From: Nocardioides aquaticus
GTDB lineage: Bacteria > Actinomycetota > Actinomycetes > Propionibacteriales > Nocardioidaceae
Reading direction: 5' to 3'
Length of the DNA stretch: 64,000 nucleotides
Assembly (NCBI RefSeq): GCF_018459925.1
Contig: NZ_CP075371.1
Span: forward strand, 1,240,001 to 1,304,000
Shown: positions 53,028 to 61,546 of the stretch, in pieces
Position numbering within the stretch: the first letter of the stretch is position 1
Layout: every line of letters begins with the position of its first letter
Made by a program: the position numbers and the translations under genes
The notes under the pieces: model-generated
What the model saw: the letters and a program-made list of their open reading frames with translations, nothing else
Told to the model about the DNA's origin: nothing
The model's database searches: none

Positions 53028-55154
53028 TCAGCCCAGCGGGGGCAGGTCCAGGAACGCGTCCGCGGTCAGCGGCAGGTCGCGCACCCGGACGCCGGTGGCG
53101 TGCCAGGCGGCGTTGACCACCGAGGCGGCGGTGCCCACGATGCCGATCTCGCCGATCCCGCGACCGCCCATCGGGGTCGCCAGCTCGTCGACCTCGTCCA
53201 GCCACTCGACCTGCAGGTCGCCCACGTCGGCGTGCGCCGCGACGTGGTACGTCGCGAGGTCCTGCGTCACGACGTGGCCGAAGCGCGGGTCGCGGTGGCC
53301 CTCCTCGTGCAGTGCCCCGGAGATGCCCATCACCATCCCGCCCAGCAGCTGCGAGCGTGACGTCGTCGGGTTGATCACCCGGCCGACCGAGTAGACGCCG
53401 AGCATCCGGGGCACGCGGAGCTCCCCGGTCCAGGCGTGCACCCTGACCTCGGTGAAGGTCGCGCCGAAGGAGTGCAGGCTGTGCCCCTCGGTGTCGGGGT
53501 ACGGCTCGGCACCCGCCGTGGTGTGCGCCCCGACCTCGGGGTGCGCACCGTGGTCGGCGCGGTGCTGCTGGACGGCCGCGGCGATCGCGGTGCCCCACGA
53601 CGCCGTGCCCGCGGACCCGCCGGCCACGGTCGCGAAGGGCAGGTCGGTGTCACCGACGTGCACGTCGACCGCCGCCGGGTCGACGCCGAGGGCGTCGGCC
53701 GAGATCTGCTTCAGCACCGTACGGGCGCCGGTGCCGATGTCCACCGCGCCGATCGAGACGGCGTACCGGCCGCCGTCGAGCGCCTCGACCCGGGCCTCGT
53801 TGCCGGGCATGTAGAGCGTCGGGTAGGTCGCCGCCGCGACGCCGGTGCCCACCCACCAGTCGCCGTCCCTGGTGGCGCGCGGCCCTGCCGGGCGGTCGGC
53901 CCACCCGAACAGCTCGGCCCCGCGGACCAGGCAGTCGAGAAGACGTCGCTCGTTCCAGGGCTTGCCGGTCTCGGGGTCGGTGGCCGGCTCGTTGCGCTCG
54001 CGCAGCGTCACCGGGTCGACCCCGGTCGCCACCGCCAGCTCGTCCATCGCCACCTCGAGGGCGAACATGCCCGGCATCTCGCCGGGCGCACGCATCCAGG
54101 ACGGGACGTTGACGTCGAGCGCGGCGACCCGGTGGGTCGTACGGCGGGCCGGCGCGGCGTACATCATCCGCGCGGCGGTGGCCGTCTGCTCGGCGAACTC
54201 CTTGAAGCGGGAGGTCTGCGAGGTGGCGTCGTGCTCGACCGAGAGCAGCGTCCCGTCGGGCTCGGCGACCAGGCGCACGGCCGAGCGGGTGGCCGTGCGG
54301 TAGCCGGCCAGCGCGAACATCTGCTGCCGGGTGGTCACCAGGCGGACCGGTCGTCCCGGCTCGTCGGTGCCGACGGCGACCGCGGCGAGGGCCGCGGCCA
54401 TCTCGGGCGCGTGCGGCAGCCCCTTCGAACCGAAGCCGCCGCCGACGTACGGTGCCACGACCCGCACCCGGGCGGGGTCGAGCCCCAGCATCGGGGCCAG
54501 GGTGCGTGCGACCGGGTGCACGGCCTGGGTGGAGTCCCACATCGTCAGCGTGGTGCCGTCCCAGGAGGCCACCGCGGCGTGCGGCTCCATCGGCGAGTTG
54601 AACTCGTGGGGGGTGGAGTAGTCGCCCTCCACCACCACGGCACCGGGGGTGCGGACCGACGCGACGTCGCCGTCGGCCCAGTCAGTCTCGTGCCCGGCGT
54701 TGACGCCCTCGGGGGCGTAGGTCGCGGTGTCCCCGTCGTACGCCGCCTCGTGCGGCTCCTCCGCGTAGTGCACCCGGACCAGCCGTGCGCCCTCGCGGGC
54801 GGCCTCGGAGGTGGCCGCCAGGACCAGCGCGACGACCTGGCCACGGAAGCGGACCCGGTCGTCCTGGAGGACCGCCAGCTCCTGGTCGCCGGTGTCGGCC
54901 AGCCGCGGCGCGCTGTCGTGGTCGAGGACGCGCAGCACCCCCGGGTGCTCGAGCGCGGTCGAGGCGTCGACGCGCAGCACCCGACCGCGCGCGATCGTCG
55001 AGGTGACCATCCACGCCGCCACCGGCGGGCTGGCCGGGTCGGCGTGCTCGGCGGCGTACGGTGCGCGGCCGGTGACCTTCTCGGGGCCGTCGACGCGGTC
55101 GTGGTGGGTGCCCATGGACCGGGCGGTGAGCGGCTCGGGTCGCAGCGTCGTCAT
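53028..55154 (-). CDS. molybdopterin-binding subunit, xanthine dehydrogenase family (PaoC-like)
   Basis: 708 residues. GRAPYAAEHADP, VLDHDSAPRLADTGDQELAVLQDDRVRFRGQVVALVLA, YVGGGFGSKGLPHAPEMAAALAA (Moco-binding FGSKG) and the active-site GRGIGEIGIVGTAASVVNA, whose Glu is the catalytic base of molybdenum hydroxylases. It oxidises aldehydes or N-heterocycles; with the FAD subunit type here an aldehyde oxidoreductase is favoured. ATG 55154 overlaps the FAD subunit stop. Confidence 0.92.
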   Translation of the reverse strand: MTTLRPEPLTARSMGTHHDRVDGPEKVTGRAPYAAEHADPASPPVAAWMVTSTIARGRVLRVDASTALEHPGVLRVLDHDSAPRLADTGDQELAVLQDDRVRFRGQVVALVLAATSEAAREGARLVRVHYAEEPHEAAYDGDTATYAPEGVNAGHETDWADGDVASVRTPGAVVVEGDYSTPHEFNSPMEPHAAVASWDGTTLTMWDSTQAVHPVARTLAPMLGLDPARVRVVAPYVGGGFGSKGLPHAPEMAAALAAVAVGTDEPGRPVRLVTTRQQMFALAGYRTATRSAVRLVAEPDGTLLSVEHDATSQTSRFKEFAEQTATAARMMYAAPARRTTHRVAALDVNVPSWMRAPGEMPGMFALEVAMDELAVATGVDPVTLRERNEPATDPETGKPWNERRLLDCLVRGAELFGWADRPAGPRATRDGDWWVGTGVAAATYPTLYMPGNEARVEALDGGRYAVSIGAVDIGTGARTVLKQISADALGVDPAAVDVHVGDTDLPFATVAGGSAGTASWGTAIAAAVQQHRADHGAHPEVGAHTTAGAEPYPDTEGHSLHSFGATFTEVRVHAWTGELRVPRMLGVYSVGRVINPTTSRSQLLGGMVMGISGALHEEGHRDPRFGHVVTQDLATYHVAAHADVGDLQVEWLDEVDELATPMGGRGIGEIGIVGTAASVVNAAWHATGVRVRDLPLTADAFLDLPPLG

Positions 55155-56167
55155 GCGGAGGCTCCTTCGGCGAGAGGGGCGGTGACGTCGCGCAGGGCCA
55201 GCGCGGTCGCGCCCCGCAGCATCGCCACCTTGTAGGCGTTGTCGGGGCCGGGACGGGCGTCGCCCAGCTCGGCGTCGACCGCCTGACGGACGAGCTCCTC
55301 GTCCGGGACCCGCCCGCGGAGCAGGGCCTCGGCGGCCTCGGCGCGCCACGGCTTGTGGGCGACCCCGCCCCAGGCGATCCGCAGGTCGGCGAGCGTGCCG
55401 TCCTCGGCGAGCTCGACCGCCACGGCCACCGAGACGAGCGCGAAGGCGTACGACGCGCGGTCTCGGGTCTTGACGTAGGTGGAACGCCGGGTCAGGTCGG
55501 TCATCGGCAGCTCGACGGCCGTGACCAGCTCGCCGTGCGCGAGGACGGTGTCCCGCTCGGGGTGGGAGCCGGGGAGGCGGTGCAGGTCGGCGACCGGCAC
55601 CCGACGTTCCCCGTCGGGGCCGAGGACGACCACCACGGCGTCGACCGCCACCAGCGCGACCGCCAGGTCGCTGGGGTGCACCGCGACGCAGTCCTCGCTG
55701 GCGCCGAGCAGGGCGTTGTAGCGGCCGTACCCCTCGAGCGCCGAGCAGCCGCTCCCGGGCTCCCGCTTGTTGCAGGGGGTGGTGACGTCCTGGAAGTAGA
55801 CGCAGCGCGTGCGCTGCAGCAGGTTGCCGCCGGTCGTGGCCTGGTGCCGGATCTGGCCGGAGGCGCCGGCGAGCAGGGCGCGGGCGACCGCGGGCCAGCG
55901 GCTGCGCACCAGGGGGTGCGCGGCGAGGTCGGAGTTGCGGACCCCGGCGCCGATGCGCAGCACCGGTCCCGACGGGCCGTCGGCCGGGCCGACCTCGTCG
56001 GTGGCCAGCCGGCTCACGTCGACCAGGGTGGTCGGGGTGGCGATGCCGAGCTTGAGGTGGTCGACGAGGTTGGTGCCGCCGCCGAGGAAGGTGGCGTGCT
56101 CGTCGGCGCTCACCGCGGCCACGGCCTCCGCGGCGTCCGCCGCGCGGACGTACGTCAGCTCCTTCAT
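55151..56167 (-). CDS. FAD-binding subunit, xanthine dehydrogenase family (PaoB-like, extra cysteines)
   Basis: 338 residues. THATFLGGGTNLVDHLKLG-type FAD loop (LGGGTNLVDH), ASGQIRHQATTGGNLLQRTRCVYFQDVTTPCNKREPGSGCSA. The cysteines in RCVYFQD, PCNKR and GCSA correspond to the [4Fe-4S] insert of E. coli PaoB/YagS-type subunits. The C-terminal CO_deh_flav_C domain follows (SYAFALVSVAVAVEL). It is coupled by ATGA on both sides. Confidence 0.92.
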   Translation of the reverse strand: MKELTYVRAADAAEAVAAVSADEHATFLGGGTNLVDHLKLGIATPTTLVDVSRLATDEVGPADGPSGPVLRIGAGVRNSDLAAHPLVRSRWPAVARALLAGASGQIRHQATTGGNLLQRTRCVYFQDVTTPCNKREPGSGCSALEGYGRYNALLGASEDCVAVHPSDLAVALVAVDAVVVVLGPDGERRVPVADLHRLPGSHPERDTVLAHGELVTAVELPMTDLTRRSTYVKTRDRASYAFALVSVAVAVELAEDGTLADLRIAWGGVAHKPWRAEAAEALLRGRVPDEELVRQAVDAELGDARPGPDNAYKVAMLRGATALALRDVTAPLAEGASA

Positions 56168-56697
56168 GCCGTCGCCCCCTGCTCCGAGCCCTGCTGCCCC
56201 GCGGCCTGGCGGGTCGCGGCGAGGATCCCGGCGTAGGCGCCGCAGCGGCACAGGTTGCCGCTCATCCGCTCGCGGATCTCCTCGTCGCTGAGGTCGGGCT
56301 CGGTCTCGAGGTCCTCGGTGACGTGGCTGGCGTCCCCGTCCTCGGCCTCGCGCAGCATCCCGACCACCGAGCACACCTGGCCCGGCGTGCAGTAGCCGCA
56401 CTGGTAGCCCTCGTGGTCGAGGAAGGCCTGCTGCACCGGGTGCAGGTCGTCGCCGTCGGCGAGGCCGTCGGCGGTGACCACCTCGGCGCCGTCGTGCGCC
56501 ACGGCCAGCGCCAGGCAGGTCAGGTGCCGGCGGCCGTCGAGCAGCACCGTGCAGGAGCCGCACTGGCCGTGGTCGCAGCCCTTCTTGGGGGCGGTGGCGC
56601 CGACGCGCTCGCGCAGCGCGTCCAGCAACGTCGTGCGGGTGTCGACGAGGACGTCGTGCTCGGTCCCGTCGACGGTGAGGCGGACGGTGGTGTCCAT
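56164..56697 (-). CDS. [2Fe-2S] subunit, xanthine dehydrogenase family (PaoA-like)
   Basis: 177 residues. The N-terminal plant-type cluster ligands are C41, C46, C49 and C61 (KKGCDHGQCGSCTVLL...LTC); the C-terminal cluster uses YQCGYCTPGQ and NLCRCGAYAGI. No Tat signal precedes it, so unlike E. coli PaoA the complex should be cytosolic. GGGAAGGA precedes ATG 56697. It is the first gene of the operon; no XdhC/PaoD-like maturation factor is encoded here. Confidence 0.93.
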   Translation of the reverse strand: MDTTVRLTVDGTEHDVLVDTRTTLLDALRERVGATAPKKGCDHGQCGSCTVLLDGRRHLTCLALAVAHDGAEVVTADGLADGDDLHPVQQAFLDHEGYQCGYCTPGQVCSVVGMLREAEDGDASHVTEDLETEPDLSDEEIRERMSGNLCRCGAYAGILAATRQAAGQQGSEQGATA

Positions 56698-56725
56698 GGG
56701 GTCCTTCCCGGCGGTGGCAGAGGTT

Positions 56726-56766
56726 GGGGGCAGAGGTGGGGGCGGAGGTGGGGGCAGAGGTGGGGG
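56726..56766 (+). repeat. 12-bp tandem repeat forming a G-quadruplex motif
   Basis: Four G5 runs at 56726, 56738, 56750 and 56762, separated by 7-nt loops (CAGAGGT, CGGAGGT, CAGAGGT). It lies in the 244-bp divergent gap, 29 bp upstream of the [2Fe-2S] subunit ATG; the G-rich strand is the template strand for that operon. The rest of the gap holds a CCGGTC-N5-GACCGG dyad near 56879-56895. Confidence 0.75.
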
Positions 56767-56941
56767 CCCGAGGCCCGGCTCCACGATGCCCCCTGCCACC
56801 CCGTCTGCTTCCCACCCCTGGGGGTCGCGGAGCACGGGCGCGGCTCGTCTGACATCTGTCATGCCCCGGTCGTGGGCCGGTCATCACGACCGGTGACGGG
56901 GCGCACTGTCGGCGGACCCGGAACCGCGGGAGCGTGGAGCC

Positions 56942-57940
56942 ATGACCACGACACCACGCCCACCCGCCGTCCGGATCGAGGGCCTGCGCCGCCGCTACGG
57001 CACGGGCAGCTCGGGCTTCGAGGCCGTGCGCGGCGTCGACCTCGAGGTCGCCGCCGGCACCATCACGGCGCTGCTCGGCACCAACGGTGCGGGCAAGACC
57101 TCCACGCTCGAGGTGGTCGAGGGCCTGGCCCCCGCCACCGAGGGCCGGGTCGAGGTGCTCGGCCTGGACCCGGTCGCCGACCGCGGCGCCGTACGCCGTC
57201 GCACCGCGGTGCTGCTGCAGACCAGCGGCTTCTCCGGCGACCTGACGGTCCGCGAGACGCTCGTGATGTGGAACGCCACCGTGACCGACGCGCGCAGCGT
57301 CGAGGAGGTGATGGACCTCGTCGGGATGCGTGACCGGGCCGACGTCGCCGTCCGCGCGCTGTCGGGCGGCGAGCGCCGCCGGCTGGACCTGGCCTGCACG
57401 CTGACGACCCGTGCCGAGGTGGTGCTCCTCGACGAGCCCACCACCGGGCTCGACCCGGAGAGCCGCCGCCAGGTCTGGCGGGTGCTGGAGGACCTGCGCG
57501 CCGACGGCGTCACCGTGCTCCTGTGCACGCACTACCTCGAGGAGGCCGAGGTGCTCGCCGACCACGTCGCGATCCTCCACGAGGGCCGCATCGTCCGGGT
57601 CGGCACCGTCGCCGAGATCACCGCGGAGGCGCCCTCCACGATCCGGTTCGGGCACCCGGAGGACACCGGGCTGCCCGACCTGCCGGTGCTGCCCGGTGCC
57701 GGGGTGACCCGCCACGAGGGCACCGTGACCGTCGTCAGCGACGACGTGCAGCGCGACCTCGGCACCCTGCTGGCCTGGGCCGCCGAGCACGGGCTGCGCC
57801 TGGACCGGCTCGAGGCGCGCGCCGCGTCGCTGGAGTCGGTGTTCCTCGACATCGCCGCCGACCGGACCGACCGGACCGACCGGACCGACCCAGAGCCCGA
57901 GCCAGAGCCCGAGCCCGCCGTGATGGAGGAGACCCGATGA
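56942..57940 (+). CDS. ABC-2 transporter ATP-binding protein
   Basis: 332 residues. Walker A GTNGAGKTST (about 46-55), Q-loop LLQTSGF, signature LSGGERRR, Walker B VVLLDEPTTGLD and H-loop CTHYLEE. An additional C-terminal region of about 90 residues ends in a low-complexity TDRTDRTDPEPEPEPEP tail from 9-bp repeats. DrrA/NodI-like exporters of drugs or lipids. ATG 56942 follows GTGGAG; the stop overlaps the permease (ATGA). Confidence 0.93.
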   Translation: MTTTPRPPAVRIEGLRRRYGTGSSGFEAVRGVDLEVAAGTITALLGTNGAGKTSTLEVVEGLAPATEGRVEVLGLDPVADRGAVRRRTAVLLQTSGFSGDLTVRETLVMWNATVTDARSVEEVMDLVGMRDRADVAVRALSGGERRRLDLACTLTTRAEVVLLDEPTTGLDPESRRQVWRVLEDLRADGVTVLLCTHYLEEAEVLADHVAILHEGRIVRVGTVAEITAEAPSTIRFGHPEDTGLPDLPVLPGAGVTRHEGTVTVVSDDVQRDLGTLLAWAAEHGLRLDRLEARAASLESVFLDIAADRTDRTDRTDPEPEPEPEPAVMEETR

Positions 57941-58803
57941 GCACCAGTCACCCCTCGACCAGCCCGACCACCCCGACCAGCCCGATCAGCTCGCCGGACT
58001 CCACCGGCCGCGCCGGCGAGCGCCGTGCGAGCGTCCGGCGCGTGGTCGCCCTGGCCCGCGCCAACGCCCTGCTGATGGCGCGCAACCGGTTGACGCTGAT
58101 CTACGCCGTGGTGGTGCCGCTGCTGCCGCTCGGCCTGCTGCTGGCCCAGGACCTCTCGGACCCCGTGGCGGGCGCCGGCGCCCTGATCACCTCGCTGGTC
58201 CTCGTCCTGCTCTTCCCCGTCTACTACAACCTGCTGTCGGTGGTGGTGACCCGCCGCGACGAGCTGGTCCTGAAGCGGCTGCGGACCGGGGAGACCCGCG
58301 ACCGCGAGCTGGTCGTCGCCCTCGCCCTCCCGGGGGCGGTGCTCGCGGTGCTGATCTCGTTGCTCACCGCCGGCATCGGGATCGCCTTCGGGCTGCCGCT
58401 GCCGGTCAACGCGCTGCTGTTCCTCGTGGCCGTGGTCGCCGGCATCGTGATGATCGCCGCCCTCGCGCTGTGGACCGCGGCGTGGACCCGCAACGCCGAG
58501 GCCGCCCAGCTGACCAGCGGGCCGGTGCTGCTGCTGATGATCCTGGGCCAGACCGCCGTCGCCTACCCGGACCCGGTCCGCGAGGCCTTCACCTGGACCC
58601 CGGGGACCGCGATCGTCTCGTTGGTCCGGACCGGGTGGTTCGGCCTCGAGCCGGTGACCGGCGGGGCCCTCTCCCAGGAGCCCACCGTGGACTTCGCCTC
58701 CAGCTGGGTGCAGGCCGGCCAGCCGATGCTGGTGCTGGGGGTGTGGACCGCGGTCGCCCTGTGGCTGGCCGCCCGCTCGATGCGGTGGGAGCCGCGGACG
58801 TGA
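57937..58803 (+). CDS. ABC-2 type permease
   Basis: 288 residues. A Ser/Thr/Pro-rich cytosolic N-terminus is followed by six transmembrane helices (LIYAVVVPLLPLGLLLAQ; ALITSLVLVLLFPVYYNLLSVVV; VALALPGAVLAVLISLLTAGIGIAFG; ALLFLVAVVAGIVMIAALALWTAAW; SGPVLLLMILGQTAVAY; MLVLGVWTAVALWLAAR). The RRDELVLKRLRTGETRD loop is typical of ABC2_membrane proteins. Substrate unknown; the two-component genes that follow probably regulate it. Confidence 0.92.
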   Translation: MSTSHPSTSPTTPTSPISSPDSTGRAGERRASVRRVVALARANALLMARNRLTLIYAVVVPLLPLGLLLAQDLSDPVAGAGALITSLVLVLLFPVYYNLLSVVVTRRDELVLKRLRTGETRDRELVVALALPGAVLAVLISLLTAGIGIAFGLPLPVNALLFLVAVVAGIVMIAALALWTAAWTRNAEAAQLTSGPVLLLMILGQTAVAYPDPVREAFTWTPGTAIVSLVRTGWFGLEPVTGGALSQEPTVDFASSWVQAGQPMLVLGVWTAVALWLAARSMRWEPRT

Positions 58804-60023
58804 GCACTACCCTGGGCCCGGTGAGCCCGACCCCGCCCCGCGCCGCGACCCGGTCGCGGTGGCGGAGCTGGGGGGAGCGCAGCCAGGTCGAGCGGGTCGA
58901 GCTCTACGCGGTCCAGTCGCTCTACACGGTGCTCGTCGGGCTGCTGCTGCTCGTCAACGGGTCCCTGGTCGTCCGCCTCTCGGCCGAGCAGGCACCGGTC
59001 GGGGTGGTCGCGGTCGTCGTGGCGGTCGTCCTCGCCGTCGTCGGGTGCTGGGCGCTGCGCGCAGCCACCGACCTGTGGCCGCGGTACGGTCCGCTCCCGC
59101 GCCGTCGGCTGGCCGTCACGGCTGCCGTCTGCGCCGCCGCCCTCGCGGTCGCGGCCGCGCTGCCGGACGACCCGCGTACGGCGGTCGTGCTCGGCGTGTG
59201 GGGCGTGCTGTCGGTGGGGCTGGGGGGTTTCCGGGACCCGCGCGTCACCGGTGTCGTCGTGGTGGCGCTGCCGCTGGTGCTCGGGGTGCCGGCCGGGGAG
59301 GTGGTCGTCTACGCCTACGGCCTCGGCGCCGGGCTGTTCATGCTCTTCACGGTCCGTGCCTCGCTCTGGATCTACGGTGTCGTCCGCGAGCTGGACGGCG
59401 CGCGGCAGGCCCAGGCGTCGTTGGCGGTGGCCGAGGAGCGGTTGCGCTTCTCCCGCGACGTGCACGACGTGCTGGGCCGAAGGCTCTCGGAGATCGCGGT
59501 CCAGGCCGAGCTCGCCGCCAGGCTGGCCGAGGCCGGGGACGCCTCGGCACCGGCCCGGATGGAGCAGGTCCGTGGGGTGGCGCACGACGCCCTGCGCGAG
59601 GCCCGCGCCCTGGCCCGGGGCTACCGCGGCACCGACCTCGACCAGGAGCTGCAGGGCGCCCGGTCGCTGTTGTCGGCTGCCGGGATCACCTCGGAGGTGG
59701 CGCTGGACGGGCTGCCGCAGCACTGGCGGGAGCCGACCGGGTGGGTGGTGCGCGAGGCCGTCACGAACGTGCTGCGCCACTCCCGGGCGACCCGGGTCCG
59801 GATCGCCTGGTCGTCGGCCGGTGCGGGCGGGACGGGGACCCTGGTGGTCCGCAACGACGGCGTCGTCGACGGCGCGACCGGCAGCCCGGGCGGCAGCGGC
59901 CTGACCGGGCTGGCCGAGCGGCTCTCCCCGCTGGGCGCGCGGCTGGACGCCGGACGCCGGGGCGACGACTTCGTCGTCGAGGTCCTGGTGCCGGCCGCCG
60001 ACCGGGCCGCGGTGGTCTCGTGA
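58800..60023 (+). CDS. DesK-like sensor histidine kinase
   Basis: About 407 residues from GTG 58800. Five or six transmembrane helices (residues about 40-190) form the sensor; HisKA_3 phosphoacceptor RFSRDVHDVLGRRLSEIAVQAELAARL (His in RDVHD); HATPase with VVREAVTNVLRHSRATRVRIAW (N-box) and GGSGLTGLAERLSPLGARL (G-box). A second start, GTG 58821, has its own leaderless -10 (TACCCT) 7 nt upstream, giving a form shorter by 7 residues. Coupled to the permease (GTGA) and response regulator (GTGA). Confidence 0.92.
   Translation: MSTTLGPVSPTPPRAATRSRWRSWGERSQVERVELYAVQSLYTVLVGLLLLVNGSLVVRLSAEQAPVGVVAVVVAVVLAVVGCWALRAATDLWPRYGPLPRRRLAVTAAVCAAALAVAAALPDDPRTAVVLGVWGVLSVGLGGFRDPRVTGVVVVALPLVLGVPAGEVVVYAYGLGAGLFMLFTVRASLWIYGVVRELDGARQAQASLAVAEERLRFSRDVHDVLGRRLSEIAVQAELAARLAEAGDASAPARMEQVRGVAHDALREARALARGYRGTDLDQELQGARSLLSAAGITSEVALDGLPQHWREPTGWVVREAVTNVLRHSRATRVRIAWSSAGAGGTGTLVVRNDGVVDGATGSPGGSGLTGLAERLSPLGARLDAGRRGDDFVVEVLVPAADRAAVVS
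58808..58813 (+). promoter_or_regulatory. internal leaderless -10 for the two-component genes
   Basis: TACCCT inside the first codons of the histidine kinase ORF, 7 nt before the in-frame GTG 58821; it could transcribe the kinase and regulator without the ABC genes. Confidence 0.45.
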
Positions 60024-60628
60024 GCACCCCGATCCGGGTCCTGCTCGCCGACGACGAGCAGCTCATCCGCGAGGCGCTGGGGCAGCTGCTCGGGCTCGAG
60101 GAGGACCTCGAGGTGGTGGGTCAGGCCGGCTCGGGCGACGAGGCGGTGCTGCGCGCCGACGGGGTGGACGTCGCCGTCCTGGACCTGCAGATGCCCGGCC
60201 TGGACGGGATCGCCGTGGCCGAGCAGCTGGCGCGGACCCACCCGGCCTGCGGCGTGGTCATCGTGACCAGCCACGGACGCCCGGGCCACCTCAAGCGGGC
60301 CCTGGCGGCCGGCGTGCGCGGGTTCCTGCCGAAGACCACGTCGGCGCGGACCCTGGCCGAGGTGGTGCGGCGCGTGCACGCCGGCGGGAGGCACGTCGAC
60401 CCCGAGCTCGCGGCCGAGGCGATCGCGGCCGGGGACAGCCCGCTGACCCCGCGCGAGGCCGACGTGCTGGAGCTGGCCTCGGACGGCGCACCGGTGGAGG
60501 AGATCGCGGCCCGGGCCTCGCTGTCGGCGGGCACGGTGCGCAACTACCTGTCCAACGCGGTCGGCAAGCTGGGCGCCGCCAACCGGCACGACGCGTGCGC
60601 GATCGCCCGTCGGATGGGCTGGATCTAG
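60020..60628 (+). CDS. NarL/DesR-family response regulator
   Basis: 202 residues. Receiver domain: acidic pocket LLADDEQ, phosphoacceptor Asp in VAVLDLQMPG (about 54), Thr in VIVTSHG, Lys in FLPKTTS. LuxR-type helix-turn-helix: PLTPREADVLELASDGAPVEEIAARASLSAGTVRNYLSNAVGKLGAANRHDACAIARRMGWI. The overlap with the kinase indicates a cognate pair; likely target is the upstream ABC exporter. Confidence 0.94.
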   Translation: MSTPIRVLLADDEQLIREALGQLLGLEEDLEVVGQAGSGDEAVLRADGVDVAVLDLQMPGLDGIAVAEQLARTHPACGVVIVTSHGRPGHLKRALAAGVRGFLPKTTSARTLAEVVRRVHAGGRHVDPELAAEAIAAGDSPLTPREADVLELASDGAPVEEIAARASLSAGTVRNYLSNAVGKLGAANRHDACAIARRMGWI

Positions 60629-60647
60629 GACCGGGGTCGGCGACCGG

Positions 60648-61025
60648 TCAGAGGGCGAAGACCAGCACCGCACCGACCAGGGCCGGCAGCAGCCCGAGGG
60701 CGAGCCACGGCGAGCCGATCGGGCGCCTGTGGATGGCCAGGCCGGCGGCCACCGCGACCACCCCGAACGCGCCGGCGATGACGGTCAGCCCGACCCGCTC
60801 CACGACCAGGGCGGGGTCGATGACGGCGGCCGAGATCAGCAGGCCGACCGCGAGGTGCAGGATCGTGGTGACGACGAGCACCGACATCACCCAGGTCTGC
60901 ACCCGCACGACGCTGGCGGAGTTCGGACGGTCCACCTGCGGGTTGGCGGGGTCCATCAGGTGCCGGGCCCGCTTCGGGGCGGGCCGCTCGACCGCGGAGC
61001 CGGGCCGGTTCCCGGGCTCGGTCAC
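60648..61025 (-). CDS. small membrane protein
   Basis: 125 residues, four transmembrane helices after a charged N-terminus (VQTWVMSVLVVTTILHLAVGLLISAAVI; VERVGLTVIAGAFGVVAVAAGLAIH; SPWLALGLLPALVGAVLVFAL). No family recognised. GTG 61025 overlaps the thioredoxin stop (GTGA), so the two are coupled. Function unknown. Confidence 0.82.
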   Translation of the reverse strand: MTEPGNRPGSAVERPAPKRARHLMDPANPQVDRPNSASVVRVQTWVMSVLVVTTILHLAVGLLISAAVIDPALVVERVGLTVIAGAFGVVAVAAGLAIHRRPIGSPWLALGLLPALVGAVLVFAL

Positions 61026-61420
61026 GGCGTGCCGCTGCCCGGGGCCGGGTCCTCGGTCCCGCCGGACGCCTCGTCGCCGGGGCGGACCAGCTGGGAGGTG
61101 TCCAGCCCGGACACCGCGTCGATGACCTGCTGCAGGGCCTGCGCCGGGAGGGCGCCGGGCTGGGAGAAGACCAGCTTGCCGTCCTTGAAGGCCATCAGCG
61201 TGGGGATCGAGGTGATCTGGGCGGCGGCGGCGAGCTCGCGCTGCGCCTCGGTGTCGACCTTGCCGAAGACGATCTCGGGGTGGGCCTGCGAGGCCTGCTC
61301 GTAGACCGGCGCGAACTGGCGGCACGGTCCGCACCACGACGCCCAGAAGTCGATCAGCACGATCTCGTTCTCGGTCACGGTCTGCTCGAAGGTCGCGGCC
61401 TCGAGGTCGGTGGTCGGCAC
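61022..61420 (-). CDS. trxA: thioredoxin
   Basis: 132 residues with the standard fold: VLIDFWASWCGPCRQFAPVYEQ (Cys30-Gly-Pro-Cys33), FGKVDTEAQRELAAAAQITSIPTLMAFKDGKLV with the cis-proline in SIPT. A 20-residue acidic, Pro/Gly-rich tail is extra. It reduces protein disulfides with thioredoxin reductase, which is not encoded in this window. GTG 61420 follows GAGAGGAA. Confidence 0.94.
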   Translation of the reverse strand: MPTTDLEAATFEQTVTENEIVLIDFWASWCGPCRQFAPVYEQASQAHPEIVFGKVDTEAQRELAAAAQITSIPTLMAFKDGKLVFSQPGALPAQALQQVIDAVSGLDTSQLVRPGDEASGGTEDPAPGSGTP

Positions 61421-61546
61421 GGCGGTTCCTCTCGTGGTGGGTCGGGGTACGTCGTGACAACGGTGACGGGGCGTGCGATGTTCCGCGGCGCCCCCGTCGT
61501 GCCGCAGCGCCCCGGGAGGGTGGGGGCGTCGTGGTCTGATCGCCCC

